Shown in pieces: positions 10,405 through 21,589 of a stretch of DNA of 64,000 bases. Source of the stretch: Chamaecrista fasciculata (lineage: Eukaryota > Streptophyta > Magnoliopsida > Fabales > Fabaceae); contig QANZ01015968.1 in NCBI GenBank assembly GCA_003254925.1, positions 1 to 64,000 on the forward strand, in the 5' to 3' direction. Under the pieces are notes generated by a model that searched no databases, was not told the DNA's origin, and saw nothing but the letters and a program-made list of their open reading frames with translations. Every line of letters begins with the position of its first letter. The first letter of the stretch is position 1. Made by a program: the position numbers and the translations under genes.

Positions 10405-11953
10405 TCTTTGAAAGTGTAGAATCAATACAACATAGTCCCTTAGGCCTATTTTTTAGAGATTAACTTGTAGCAGCAAAAGGACTAAAACATATCAGTTCCA
10501 TGACTTTCAAGGTTTAAGAAGTATAAATTAAAATTTCATAGATTGAGTTGTTAGCTCGTGTATCTTTTAGAAACCGATTAATATGTTTATTCTGTTTTTA
10601 CATTCCTAACATTTAATTCTTGTTTCATAAAATCCAGAATGTTGAAGACTAAGTTTTGGAGGCTGAAACCGGCGCTTGGTTTTCATTGGGCTACCCATTT
10701 CTTATCTTTATCAAATAAAACGTCACTCGAATTCATAGTGATGAATCTTGTTATCTCAAGCATTAAGAATCTACCCATTTCTTCTCGGACATGTTTCTAT
10801 TATATTTACAATTGGCTTCTCTTGTCTTCATGGTCTCTGTATGCTTTATCTTTTGGTTCATACAAATTTCTCATTCCTAATGTATCATTCAAATTTCAAA
10901 TATATATATATATATATATATATATAGATATCTATTAATATTCAAGTGCATTGGCAACTTATGTCTAATTACCATGGCTATCTCTGTTTCTCCTCATCAC
11001 AAGAATATTTAAATCCTCAATTTTGACAAAGTTCACAGTAATAATATCTTATATTGTTAGGATTTAAGGTAATGAATACAATTATATGAATAGAAAGGTT
11101 ACAACGACATCAATCCCACAACAGAGACAACTTTCAAGGAAAAGGTAATATGTACCTCATCCTAGATTTGTACTCTCCAAATTGTGTATGTCATCCATTT
11201 TTATTCTGTTTTACATTCTTAACATTGAATGCTTGTGCTTAATGAATATCCAAAATTATGAGAAAAACAGTTTTAAAGGTTGAATAAGGCACCTGATTTT
11301 CATAAGGTTGCTCATTTCTTGTCTTTACAACAAAATGTTTAGAGAAGACCTACTATTTGATTCTGAATTACATCAAGTAAACTAATCAGTCCTTAAATAG
11401 CCGAAATACACAATTTGGTCCATAAAATATTTCAATTGTCAACTATTTGGTCTTTAGTGACAATTTGGTCAACACCCGATTTTGACTGGGTCTTTTTATA
11501 AATAAATAAAAGTTTTAGGCCACCATTTCATAAGTAAACCTCTTGGGCATTCAAAATAAAATAAGAATTTTGAGTTTTCAAAGTCTTAATTTTAATAAAA
11601 ATTCCCAAAAGTGAAAAAAGGAGAGTCTCAAAATAAATAAAGATAATAAAAAGAAATAAAAAAACGAAAAAAAATAATAAAAAATGTTTAACAAAAAAAA
11701 AATAATAATAAAAAAAAGAAAAAGGTGAGAAAAATGGTGAAAATGGGAAAGTTGGGATTTGAACTCAATTCCTCTTATCTCTTAAACCTTAACCATTTTG
11801 AACAAAGCCCATTTCTTCTCAATGCCATGCATCAAGTTTAATTTAAAGAAGATTTAGAATGAGTTATTCATCTTCCTCAGCCATGAAGCATGCATGAAAT
11901 AGGAAAAATGAACTAATTGGCCAACAGCCCAACACACACGAAAATGAAATTAA
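10405..11953. repeat. Duplicated non-coding spacer, copy B
   Basis: Non-coding; aligns with 4240-4742 and 5273-6270. It ends at the TAA target site (11951-11953) of the PIF/Harbinger-like element, beyond which the alignment with copy A resumes at 14470. Confidence 0.75.
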
Positions 11954-12482
11954 GGGTCTGTTTGGGAGTCCCAATTTCCTAATCCAATCCTAATCCAATC
12001 TCATCTCATTCTAGGATTGGATGAACAGTACTGGATTTGGTTTTTATTGAACCCTCCATCTCATCTCATCTCATCCAAATCATAATCCCATCCAATTTTC
12101 TTTTACATTTACTAATCTACCCCTATTCATATACCTATATTTACCTACACTTTAATACAAATATAAAAAAGAGAACTAGACAAAATAGTAATTTTACATA
12201 CCCTCATTTATTACACTTATAATTTTCTCTCTCTATCTATCATTTCTCATTATTTTTTTATCTTTTCCACTCACATTTTTTCTCTTTCTCTCTCTCTCAC
12301 ACACACATACACCTCTCTCTCTCTTTCACACACCCCACACACACTCTTTTTTATATATATATATATATATAGAATTTATATTAATTTAATTAAACAAAAA
12401 ATTTATAATATTATTATTTTTTTAGTTGCAATATTTCTCATTCTTCAATTATGCTTGTCTCTTATATTATTATAGAAAGAGT

Positions 12483-12961
12483 TAGGCATGTTCACGGGCC
12501 GGGTCCACGGCTGGGTCGGGTCACCGGGTCCACCAGGGTCCGGCCGGGCCAAATTTTTTTTTAAAATTTTATTTATTTATTCTATATATATTTTAACTTA
12601 TATATATTGGTAAAACAATTAATTTTGGATCAATTTAATGATGTTTTTATCAATAAAGACATTTAATTTGACTTAATTGTTAAAAAAATGTTGATTTAAT
12701 TAAGATTAAATATATATTTTATGTATATTTTTAATATACAATTGATAAAAATAATAATAGATATGTATTTCTTACAATTAAAAAAATATTTAGTAGTATA
12801 AAATATAAAAATAGTATAATAAAAAGTAAAAAAAAAAAAAAAAAAAAATTGGAGGTACCCCGGGCCGGGCCGGGTCTAGACTAGCTAGACCCGGACCCGG
12901 CCCGAACACCATCGGGCCGGGCCGGGTCCGCCGGGTTGGGCTGGGTCCATGAACACCCCTA
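12483..12961. mobile_element. hAT-type MITE nested in the PIF-like element
   Basis: The ends are TAGGCATGTTCA and TGAACACCCCTA (12-bp inverted repeats, two mismatches), flanked by identical 8-bp copies of GAAAGAGT (12475-12482 and 12962-12969). An 8-bp duplication is typical of hAT. The terminal ~80 bp are very GC-rich (GGGCCGGGTCC repeats) around an AT-rich centre with no coding capacity, so it is a MITE of 479 bp. Confidence 0.85.
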
Positions 12962-12986
12962 GAAAGAGTAATGCTGGGTCCATGAA

Positions 12987-13262
12987 TATTAGGCCATACA
13001 TTTAGGACCAAAATGAACCTTTCACCACACATTTTATTAGAATTTAGTGTTGTTTTGTAATTTGCTATTTGGTCCTCAAACTATTATTTGTTATTTTTTT
13101 GTCGTTCAATTTCATAAATAGACCCCATTATTAATGATTGGGGTTTTCTACAAGGCCCGAGTTATCATTTACACATGTTAGAGATTGATTAATTGGAACA
13201 GTTCGAATTTATGGACCAAATTGTATTCTTAAAAATAATTCCAATATTATTTGAATTTATGC
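12987..13262 (+). repeat. Internal direct repeat, first unit
   Basis: About 275 bp beginning near TTAGGCCATACATTTAGGAC and ending near CAATATTATTTG. Repeated with few changes at 13786-14053, in the same orientation, inside the PIF-like element. Confidence 0.8.
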
Positions 13263-13785
13263 CGGGTTCTGATGATCTGTAATTAGAAATTAAATGTGAA
13301 CTATGACAAAACACCTATGGCCTGGCTGTGAAAAATAACTAGCTACATGATAGTTTATCAGTTGATGAACCGAGCTAATAAATTTTTTAAGGTCAAATTG
13401 TAAAAAACTCTCTTTGAACTTTAGGGGTTTAGGTTCATATATATAATAAAAATGTGTCTCACAGATGTCAAATTCCTCGGGCCCTATAGTTTATCATTTC
13501 CTCCTAAGCAATTTTTTTTTTTTTTTTTGGGAAAATGAGGAACTTCTGTCTCACAGATGTATTGGGGTTTAGGTTCAGCGTGCAAGTGGTTGTGCTTGCT
13601 TGTGTGATTGTTTCAAAGGTTCCATCTATTGAACCAAAAAAAAAAAATAACGGTAATATTTTTTTAGGCAGCAAATACAAAAGGGTTAAAAGGGGAATTT
13701 GATCCTAAATGTTTGTTATAATGTTCATTTTGGTCCACAATTAATCACTTTTTCTAACATTTAGGACCAATTTGAACATTTTAAA

Positions 13786-14053
13786 ATATTAGGCCATACA
13801 TGGAGGACCAAAATGAACCTTTCACCACACAATTTATTAGAATTTAGTGTTGTTTTGTAATTTGCTATTTGGTCCTCAAACTATTATTTGTTATTTTTTT
13901 GTCTTTGAATTTCATAAATAGACCCCATTATTAATGATTGGGGTTTTCTACAAGGCCCGAGTTATCATTTACACATGTTAGAGATTGATTAATTAGAACC
14001 ATTCGAATTTATGAACCAAATTGTATTCTTAAAAATAATTCCAATATTATTTG
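13786..14053 (+). repeat. Internal direct repeat, second unit
   Basis: The second copy of 12987-13262. The ~520 bp between the units are AT-rich non-coding sequence with a T-run at ~13510. The two could be the ends of a nested element or a simple tandem-like duplication; no target duplication was found to decide. Confidence 0.8.
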
Positions 14054-14469
14054 GATTGACCCATAATCTCATCCACTTGGATTTGGATTGACCCCTAACC
14101 CTCAATCCAAAATTTTCTTATCCTCACAATTTCCAATACAATATCATCTCAATCTCATTTCAACCAAAAAACAACTAAACACCTTCATCTCATCCAATCC
14201 AATTTCATCTCATCTCATCTCATCTCATTATTTCCTACCATTTCTACCCCTATACAAATCACAAAAATCCATCTACTTTTTCCTACCAACCACAATCATT
14301 ACAACCCCTTTTATATAATTTCACACCCTATTTAACATCATTCTCAATAAAATCACCCAAACACCAATACATCATCTCATCTCATCCAATTAAATTATAA
14401 TCTCATCCCATCCATTTGGATTGGATTGGATTGGATTGGATTAGGATTGGGGTTCTCCCAAACAGGCCC

Positions 14470-14960
14470 TAAAATTGGCCATGAAGCATGTATAAAAGCA
14501 AAAAGGAAATTTTTGGAGATCAATTTTGATCATATTAAATCTCTGATTTTTTTTACCCAAATCAATCAAATTTTCAAAATTTGATGACCAATTCCAATTT
14601 GGTGATTGAGTTGATTTTTGGAAATTATTTTGTATCAATTAACATTAATTTTTGATCCCTAGTGATTTTTCTTTCAAGCCTATAAATAAATGAGATGTTT
14701 GTAGGAAGGGAACAACTTTGGAAGAGGGAAAAAATCAGAAAGTGATAGTGCTTGTGAGTTTCTAAAATTCGGTTGGCAAGAAGGAGTTCCAATCTTCAAG
14801 AAAATCGTCCAAAATTGTAGCTTTGAGATCCTAATAGGGACCAAACTGCATACTCTTTCCAAATTATGGATTACTCCGTAATTTTAGCTAAGGTTTTGTG
14901 AAAGTCCACTTCCTCTCTGCCTTGCGTGCTGCACGATTTTATATATATATATATATATAT
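14470..14960. other. Spacer: block copy B resumes, then unmatched sequence
   Basis: 14470-14566 continues the alignment with copy A (6270-6366). From 14567 on, the sequence has no counterpart in this window. No gene seen. It ends in an AT repeat at 14938-14960. Confidence 0.5.
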
Positions 14961-14992
14961 ACTAGGGGCTTTACGTGCCCTAACGGGCACGC
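14961..14992 (-). mobile_element. Helitron-type 3' terminus
   Basis: Read on the minus strand: CGTGCCCGTTAGGGCACG, a 7-bp-stem hairpin with a 4-nt loop (14991-14974), then TAAAGCCC and CTAG followed by T (14962-14961). A short hairpin ~10 nt before a CTRR end is the Helitron 3' signature. The host flank is an AT repeat. The 5' TC end should lie to the right, but I could not place it, and no Rep/helicase frame is visible. Confidence 0.5.
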
Positions 14993-16352
14993 AAATATGT
15001 ATGTAAAATAAATAAGGGACTAAATTGTTAACTTAGTAAAGAAAGAGAGACCAAATAGTAAATTTTCTCTTATTTTTATTTCATAGACTATAGTTTTAAA
15101 CATGAAAGGGGTGGAACCATATCATATAAGATATATAAATAAATTATAGGGTTTTGCTATGAAAAGTAGCATAGCAAAAGCTAATCAATTTTCATTTCAC
15201 TCTCTCTCCTCTCTTTTATTTTTTCTTTTTATTTTTGCTCGTTCGGTATGTCTAGACTTGGTAAACTATACGACTCCGAGATATCAGAAACTCGACAACC
15301 TAATAAGAATAAAATATCATATTTGACTCTAAAAAAAAGCATATATTAGCAACATGTGAAAATTATAGTTTTTTTTTTTGTTAGAATGTGAAAGTTATAG
15401 TTAAATTAAGTTAGATTATTAAACAAATATAATAAAATATATTTAAAATTTAAAATTACATGACAAACCACGCATGCAACGCGTATGACAATAGTAGATG
15501 TCAGAGATATAAGATGTATATGTTTGGTACTCTCTTGTGAATAAGATTAATCTTCTTTAAATTTTCATGTTTATCTTAACATCTTAAAAACATATATTAA
15601 TATTTTCAAAATAAATTATGATTTAATCATTAAATTTGAAAATGATTTTATATTTTTTATCCCTAAATTTATATTAAATTTCTTTTTGGTCCCTAAATTT
15701 GACTCAATGACTAAATTATTAACAATTGAAATAATTTGATAAATGAGTCATATATTTTGATTATTCATTAACTAATTAGTTGACTAGTTATAAATTTAAG
15801 AACCAAATATATAGTAAGTTTTATTAAAAAAAAAACAAATAAACCAAAAAGGGTAAAATCGAAACTTTGATTGAAAAATGCCCTTGTGTCGACTTCAGAT
15901 CACACCCTTTTGTTGTCATTTGATAACAGAGTGTTATCTTTGATGTCGATGTATGACGACATCATGACGTTACCAAACGCGAGACATCCAATATACCATA
16001 GTATATAAGATGACGGGTACAAGATCACAGCATACCAAACGCACCAATAGTTTCTCACTAGACCCTTAATTTAAAAAAAAAAAGTATTTTTTTTTCACCC
16101 AAATATTTGACAAAGAAATTCGTCTCTTTGATTCGGCCAAAAAAAAGAAAGAAATTCGTTTCTTTGAGAAAACGACGCGTTTCGCGCAGGAGAAGTAAAT
16201 GAAGGGGTAGAAAAAATTCTAGAAGCAAGGACAGCTGGCACTGTGGAAAACTGAATTACACAGTTTGAACTTTGAACTTTGAAGAGAGGCAGGAGCGAGA
16301 TTCAATGAAGAAGAAGAAACAGTAAGGGAAATCACCGCAAAATTAATTGCCA
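14993..16352. other. AT-rich region, no gene seen
   Basis: Possible body of the Helitron whose end is at 14961, and other non-coding sequence. A second short hairpin-like motif (ACGCATGCAACGCGT, ~15471) may be another decayed terminus. No coding frame. Confidence 0.35.
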
Positions 16353-16440
16353 ATGGCGTTGAGCGCTGAATCGATGAAGAGGCAAACGGAGAGCAAATTC
16401 GGTATCCTAATTCAGACTTCTTGGTTGCTTTACATTACAG
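16353..16440 (+). CDS. Possible first coding exon of an unrecognised gene
   Basis: The ATG at 16353 opens 29 codons (MALSAESMKRQTESKFGILI, continuing QTSWLLYIT) up to a good donor, ACAG|GTGAAT, at 16440/16441. It is preceded by a purine-rich GAAGAAGAAG leader like a plant 5' UTR. I do not recognise the peptide, and no downstream exon was found before the Ty3 element at 16925. It may be a gene cut by that element, or chance. Transcript evidence would settle it. Confidence 0.25.
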
Positions 16441-16924
16441 GTGAATCATCCTCTCTTCTGTTTTTTTAATTTGTCTCGAATTCGTTTCAAGTTGCATCAA
16501 TGCAAAATTGATGGATGCTATTAGTTCCTTCTCCATTGATAGACTTCTACTCTCTGCTTTTACTGTAATCAATGTAATCGAAAGGAATCCATATTTTGAT
16601 TAGTCAGATAATAGGCACAACCTATATAAAATAGATATGGATGATTTGTAGTGATGCTAACTCTTACTGTGTTCGAGAAAACATTTAATTAGGGTGGGGA
16701 TTGGATCCTCTTCCTTTCCATGCTTTTTTTTTTTAATGAAAATTTATAAATTGTATAATGGTAGAAAAAGTTACCTTTTTTACTTTTCACTTTTTAAAAT
16801 AAAAGATAATATATTAAAAAATAATAAGACTTAATTTTATAGAAAATTTAGAACATTATATTTTATTTAATTATAATATATTTTCAAAATATTGAATTAA
16901 TGAATTAATAAATATATTATAAAG

Positions 16925-17542
16925 TGATAAACTAGAAAAAAGGCAGGCTTACCTAGTTAACAAGTATAGGCTGCAAGAGCAAGCTTGAATGTCCAAGTAC
17001 CTACAAGAACTTCACAGGGGGCATGCGAAGAATACTCCGACGCTCAAGTTAGTGTTTGAGAGATATGAGAGTAAGAGAAATTTTGGTGAGTCAAGAGTAG
17101 CTAACCTTTGTCTGCTGGGTTGAGCCTTATTTATAGAGCAGGGTGAGAGTGGTGGCCAGTGCGCGGGGTGTACCACGTAGTCGAACACGATCTCCACCAA
17201 CGAGAATGGTGGACACCGAGGTTTGCGGAGCAAGGCAATCGTGGGTGATTGCGTGTCGCGTTACAGGGCGGGCGCCATCGGACTAGAGAACGTGGGTATG
17301 ATCAAGTCCGTGGCCCACGATCTCCACCAGCGAGGATGGAGACCAAGAATTGCGAAGCAGGGCAATCGTGGGTGATTGCGTGTCAAGCTTGGAGCGGGCG
17401 CCGTTATCCTGGTTGGGTTACGGTCGCCCTTCAATGCGCGGGGGGACATTTGACTGGTTTAAGTGCGCCCTGCAAGGTTTGGAGAGGAAAAGAGGCCTGG
17501 AGCGAAGGCCTATTAGGCGTACGCTCAAATAGTGATGTATCA
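16925..17542 (-). repeat. 3' LTR of the Ty3 element
   Basis: Ends TGATAAAC..GTATCA. Aligns with 20661-21263, including the block ATACTCCGACGCTCAAGTTA and the TTTATAGAGCAGGGTGAGAG segment (TATA-type region on the minus strand). Confidence 0.85.
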
Positions 17543-18581
17543 CAAGTCCCTCCTTAAAGGAGTCTACGATCGAGCTCGAAGTACAATTCGTACAAAGCGT
17601 GCGGGGTGCAGGGCCTAGAGTGTGTGATGGAACCATTGCCTCCGTCATGCAGGAGTTTCAGGCGTACGCCCCAATTATACAGGAGTACTCTTGCCTCCCA
17701 CGTGAAAGAAACAATGGTTGAATGGCGGGCGGGCCATGGGTACTCGGGAAGTCAAGGACCGCCGTGGCGGCTGACCTTGTGGTAGGTAGCGCTGTCTTGT
17801 CACAGACACGTGTCGCTACCTGGGAGGCCAAAAATTTAAAAAGTCAAGAAACCTTTGGGATGCCTCGGTTGCTGCATAAGTGGGGGGTATAAAAGAGAGA
17901 TGAAACGGCTTCTCTCATTTACACTGGGCCATTGAAGACGAGAAAGAGAGAGAGAACAAAACGTCGACAAACTTAGTGAAGGAATCGTAACTATCCGGCG
18001 AGATTAAAGCGAGGTGTTCGCGTGGCCAGCGTTCTGCGTTCGAAGTTCATGGGTAAGCAACAAAATCCATGCCTTGATTGTTTTAAATGTTCACTCTCTA
18101 CAAATAAAAGCTATTAATAATTTATTTTTGTCAAAAGTCTCAAATTGGTCCCTTATATTTCATTTGTTTCGGATTGGTCCTATATCTTTGCATGATGTTT
18201 CAAATTGGTCCCAAAAATATTGAACGTGGTCATATCTCTTTCATTTTAAGTTCAAATGCGACGAATCCAAAATTACAAATTTCTTTTTTGACGAGTACTT
18301 TAAGGGCTTATTTCGGAGCTCAGCCAAAGTGTCATTTCATCTCATCTAACTAAAAATTAGTATTTTCCTAGGAAGCACAGACACGGACACGTCGACAGGT
18401 CAAATTCTTAATTTTGCCGGACACGACATGGCTTATATATATAATATATTATAATTTCAAGAAGAGACAAAATGAAAATAATTTGAAATTCAAATGGTGT
18501 CATATATATGCTCGTACTCCATATTCAAAAAATCATAAATGAAATATTCTTTCTATGCATTACCAAAATATGTACTAGAAT
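17543..18581. other. Interior of the Ty3 element, no gene
   Basis: Holds the PPT next to the LTR and a non-coding stretch. 18085-18250 carries 'caaattggtccc' motifs, which mark the MITE family seen often later in this window, so there is probably a nested half-element. No pol motifs. Confidence 0.45.
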
Positions 18582-20362
18582 CTAATAGGTATATAAGTAA
18601 AAAAGTAGAATATTAAATGAAGAATCTAGCTGAAAAGTCATCAAAAGATCAATTTCCTTTTGTCCTCCACTATTGTTAATGCCTTTATCAGTAAATATAA
18701 CCCCCTCCAACTTCGGTTCACCAACAGTGCACGACGGTGAACAGCGATGAACGAGCGGCGATGAATGGTGGTGAATGACGATGAACGACGGTGAACAAAA
18801 GTTGCCGAGATAGTTTTGTTGAATGCGATATGAGAAAACCCAAAATTGCTTTTCTAAGTTAAAAAATTTACATTTAAGGGGAAGTTGTGTCAAAGCCGTG
18901 ATGACCAAGGGCTCGTCATACTCGACGGGCATCAGTTCGTCAGAGGTGAAAGTGATGGGCGCGTGGATGTCCTCGTGGGAGCGCTTGTTGGTGTAGTGCA
19001 TGCACATGATCGAGCGCATGATGGTTTTGCGGTTGTGGGGCGTCTTATGCCTGTGAATTCCACCAGAGATGGTGTTGATCACATTCCTAGCAAGCGCCTC
19101 ACTCTATTTGGTACTGCCGCTCCCGTCCTCGGTGATCTTCCTATTTTTGAGTTGAGAGGCGTCCCTGTCAGACTCTGGTCTCTTCTTCTGCTTATACTCG
19201 GCCAGGTGGCCGTCTCGGATGAGTTGTTCGATGGCATCTTTTAGGGAGATGCACTCGTCAGTGGTATGGTCGTAGGCATTGTGGTATCTACAATGCCTGC
19301 TGGTGTCTCTTGGGCGACCATGCTTAACAGGGAGAGGCTTCGCTATAGGGAAGATGTCGAGTGTACAACAGGCGCGCCATATTTCTAATCTAGAAACAGT
19401 GAGAATATGGTATGTTGGGAATTTGCCCGTGAAGGGCGGGCGTGATGATCCCTGAGATGAATTTGAAGGGCGATCGTGCCTCTTCCATTTTCCGTTCCCG
19501 TTTTGATTCCGACCGGTAGACTGACCGTTCTGACCATTCTGTGTGTCCTTCATTTTGTTGAGGCGGCTCTTGGAGGCGAACTGGTTGTCCTCCTTAACGA
19601 TGAATTCGCTGACTTGTTTGAGCAATGATTCCAGTGTCTTAGGGTTGGCGAGCGTCAGCTCGTTGGAAACATTACCGGGGCGGAGCCCCTGTTTAAAGGC
19701 GTGGATGGCCACGCTATCCTCCAAGTCCTCAACTTCGTGACAACACTCGGAGAAACGCTTGAGGAAGTCCCGGAGGCTCTCGCTGGAACCCTGGATCAGG
19801 TCCGCCATCACAATCGACGGCTTCTTGTAGATAATACTCGTAGCAAAACGTTTGAGGAAGGCGGCCTCTAACTCCTCAAAGGTGCTGATAGAGTAATCCG
19901 GGAGGCGGGCGTACTAATGAAGGCCCTCCTGGCCGAGATTGGTTGGGAACAATTTGCATTTCTTCCCTTCGGTGATGGACGCCAACTGGACAGCGGTGTT
20001 GAATGCCTTTATGTGCAAGTTTGGATCCGTGGCGGGCTCGTATGGTGTGATCTTCACGGGCATTTTGAAGCCTTGTGGAATGATGTCGCGCTGAATGGAC
20101 AACGCAAATGGCCCCTTCTGAGGGATGAAGGTGCCTGTCTCGTCCTCGAAGCCCATGGTGGCTGAGACGTTCTGAGCAGAGCCGCTGTAGTGTGGCGGCG
20201 GGCCGGATTGGATCCCTGGGGGGTCCCAGTGGGAGTGTTGTGAATGGAGAGACTTTGAAATTCGCGACGGAGGGCGTCTGTCTGATCTTTCATCATCCCT
20301 CGGAAAATGGACATGATGTCCTGAGCTTCGGATGTCAGTCCTGTGGTGCCCATCTGGGTCAC
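18582..20362 (-). pseudogene. Broken gag (to start of protease) of the Ty3 element
   Basis: Gag starts at 20362 (MTQMGTTGL..). A frameshift near 20195 moves the frame to GFEDETGTF..PFALSIQRD, followed by the capsid-type ITPYEPATDPNLHIKAFNTA. An in-frame TAG replaces the usual Trp before YARLPDYSISTFEELEAAFL. The capsid continues with DLIQGSSESLRDFLKRFSEC and ends with CRYHNAYDHTTDECISLKDA, the zinc-knuckle-like block of Tat/Ogre-type Gag. A second in-frame TAG at ~19104 precedes INTISGGI and SDELMPVEYDEPLVITAL, the usual lead-in to the retropepsin, where homology stops. Three lesions make it non-functional. Confidence 0.85.
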
Positions 20363-20660
20363 AGGTGGTGCAGTTCGAGAGGGTCCCTCGTTTCTGTGTT
20401 CCTCCTGTCCGTGGCCCTCCTGAGTTCCCTAGGCGTGCTCTTGGGAGTCAGAGGGGTCGTCCTCCAGAAGGTGATCATGGTGGGAGTCCTCGATGTTGGC
20501 CATAACAAGATATGGTTCACCTAGTTCAATAAGATAAACGTAGGTGAGTTAGCTTTTGATAAAAAGCAAGAAAGGTGAGCACAAGGGCTCACGTATAAAA
20601 AAGATGGTGAGGAGCACGTGTTGATGAACGCACGGCGTAGGTCCCCACAGACGGCGCCAA

Positions 20661-21263
20661 TGATAAACTAGAAAATGGTCACACTTACCTAGTTCAATAA
20701 TGAGGGCTGCAAGAGCACGTTGATCGTCCAAGTACCTTCAAGAACTTCACAGGAGGCCCTTCGAATAATACTCCGACGCTCAAGTTAGAATATGAGAGAT
20801 ATGAGAGCAAGAGAATTCTGAAAGGTGAGAAGTAGCTAACCTTAATCTGCTAGGTTGAGCTCTATTTATAGAGCAGGGTGAGAGTGGTGGCCAGCGCGCG
20901 GGGCGCACCACGTAGTTAGGAACGATCTCCACCAGCGAGAGTGGTGGAGATCGAGATTTGCGGGACACGGCAATCGTGGGTGATTGCGTGTTGCGTTACT
21001 GGGCGGGCGCCAAACGACTGGAGAACGTGGGTATGACTAAGTCCGTGGCCCACAATCTCCACCAGCGAGGATTGTAGAGCAAGACAGTCGTGGGTGACTG
21101 CGTGTTAGTCTAGAGGCGTGCGCTATGACCCTGGATGGATCACGACCGCCCCTAAGCGTGTAGAGGGCACTGGATGGGCTCGAGTGCGCCTTGCCAGGCT
21201 TGAAGGGGAGAAGAGGCCCGGTTCGAGGGTCATTTAGGCGTACGCCCAAATAGTGATGTATCA
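20661..21263 (-). repeat. 5' LTR of the Ty3 element
   Basis: Starts TGATAAACTAG, ends TGATGTATCA. Followed on its minus-strand downstream side by the PBS TTGGCGCCGTCTGTGGGGAC, the same PBS type as the plus-strand LTR at 6369. Confidence 0.85.
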
Positions 21264-21589
21264 ATATATATGTATTTTAACATACTACTTTGGTGCATAT
21301 ATTATACTCTCCCATTGCAAGTTGCTCGCCAGCCAACCCCCCACTCTCCACATTCAAAAGGGCATGGGGCCCACACGGTCATGCATATGTATGGTTTTGA
21401 TTGTTTTTTTTTTAATAAAGACACAGTGACAGCTTGTGAAAGGAAGAAAAGAGGTTCATGCCAAAAAAAAAATGGCAACATGACAATTTTTTATGAATAA
21501 CTTGAATATCATTGCACTAGTAGTATGAGGGTCGGTTGGTGACTTGGTAGGATTTAACTTTAACGTAAACAATGGCAACATGGCAATTT

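Larger units (their letters stand above)
11954..14469. mobile_element. PIF/Harbinger-like non-autonomous element
   Basis: The ends are GGGTCTGTTTGGGAG at 11954 and CTCCCAAACAGGCCC at 14469, an inverted pair with one mismatch in 15. It is flanked by TAA on both sides (11951-11953 and 14470-14472). A three-base TWA target duplication with such ends is the mark of the PIF/Harbinger superfamily. Block copy A at ~6262-6276 shows the unoccupied site with a single TAA, which fixes both borders. The 2.5-kb body has no transposase frame. Its subterminal regions hold repeated ATCTCATC / GGATTGGATT tracts, and it contains a nested hAT-type MITE and an internal direct duplication. Confidence 0.85.
16925..21263 (-). 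mobile_element. Ty3/gypsy element with two LTRs, non-autonomous
   Basis: Two direct repeats frame the element: 16925-17542 (618 bp) and 20661-21263 (603 bp). Both run from TGATAAACTAG to AGTGATGTATCA and are similar throughout. On the minus strand the right copy is the 5' LTR and is followed by TTGGCGCCGTCTGTGGGGAC, the PBS (20660-20641). The left copy is preceded by a purine-rich AAGGAGGGA (PPT). Inside are a broken gag and the very start of a protease region, then unrelated sequence; RT, RNase H and integrase are absent. The 5-bp flanks (taaag and atata) do not match, so no target duplication is seen. Confidence 0.85.

Noticed and set aside
17249-17557. Frame of 102 codons in the 3' LTR
   Set aside because: Lies inside a non-coding LTR, and no similar protein is recognised.
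18885-20524. Plus-strand frames over the Ty3 interior
   Set aside because: They are antisense to the recognisable gag and match no family.
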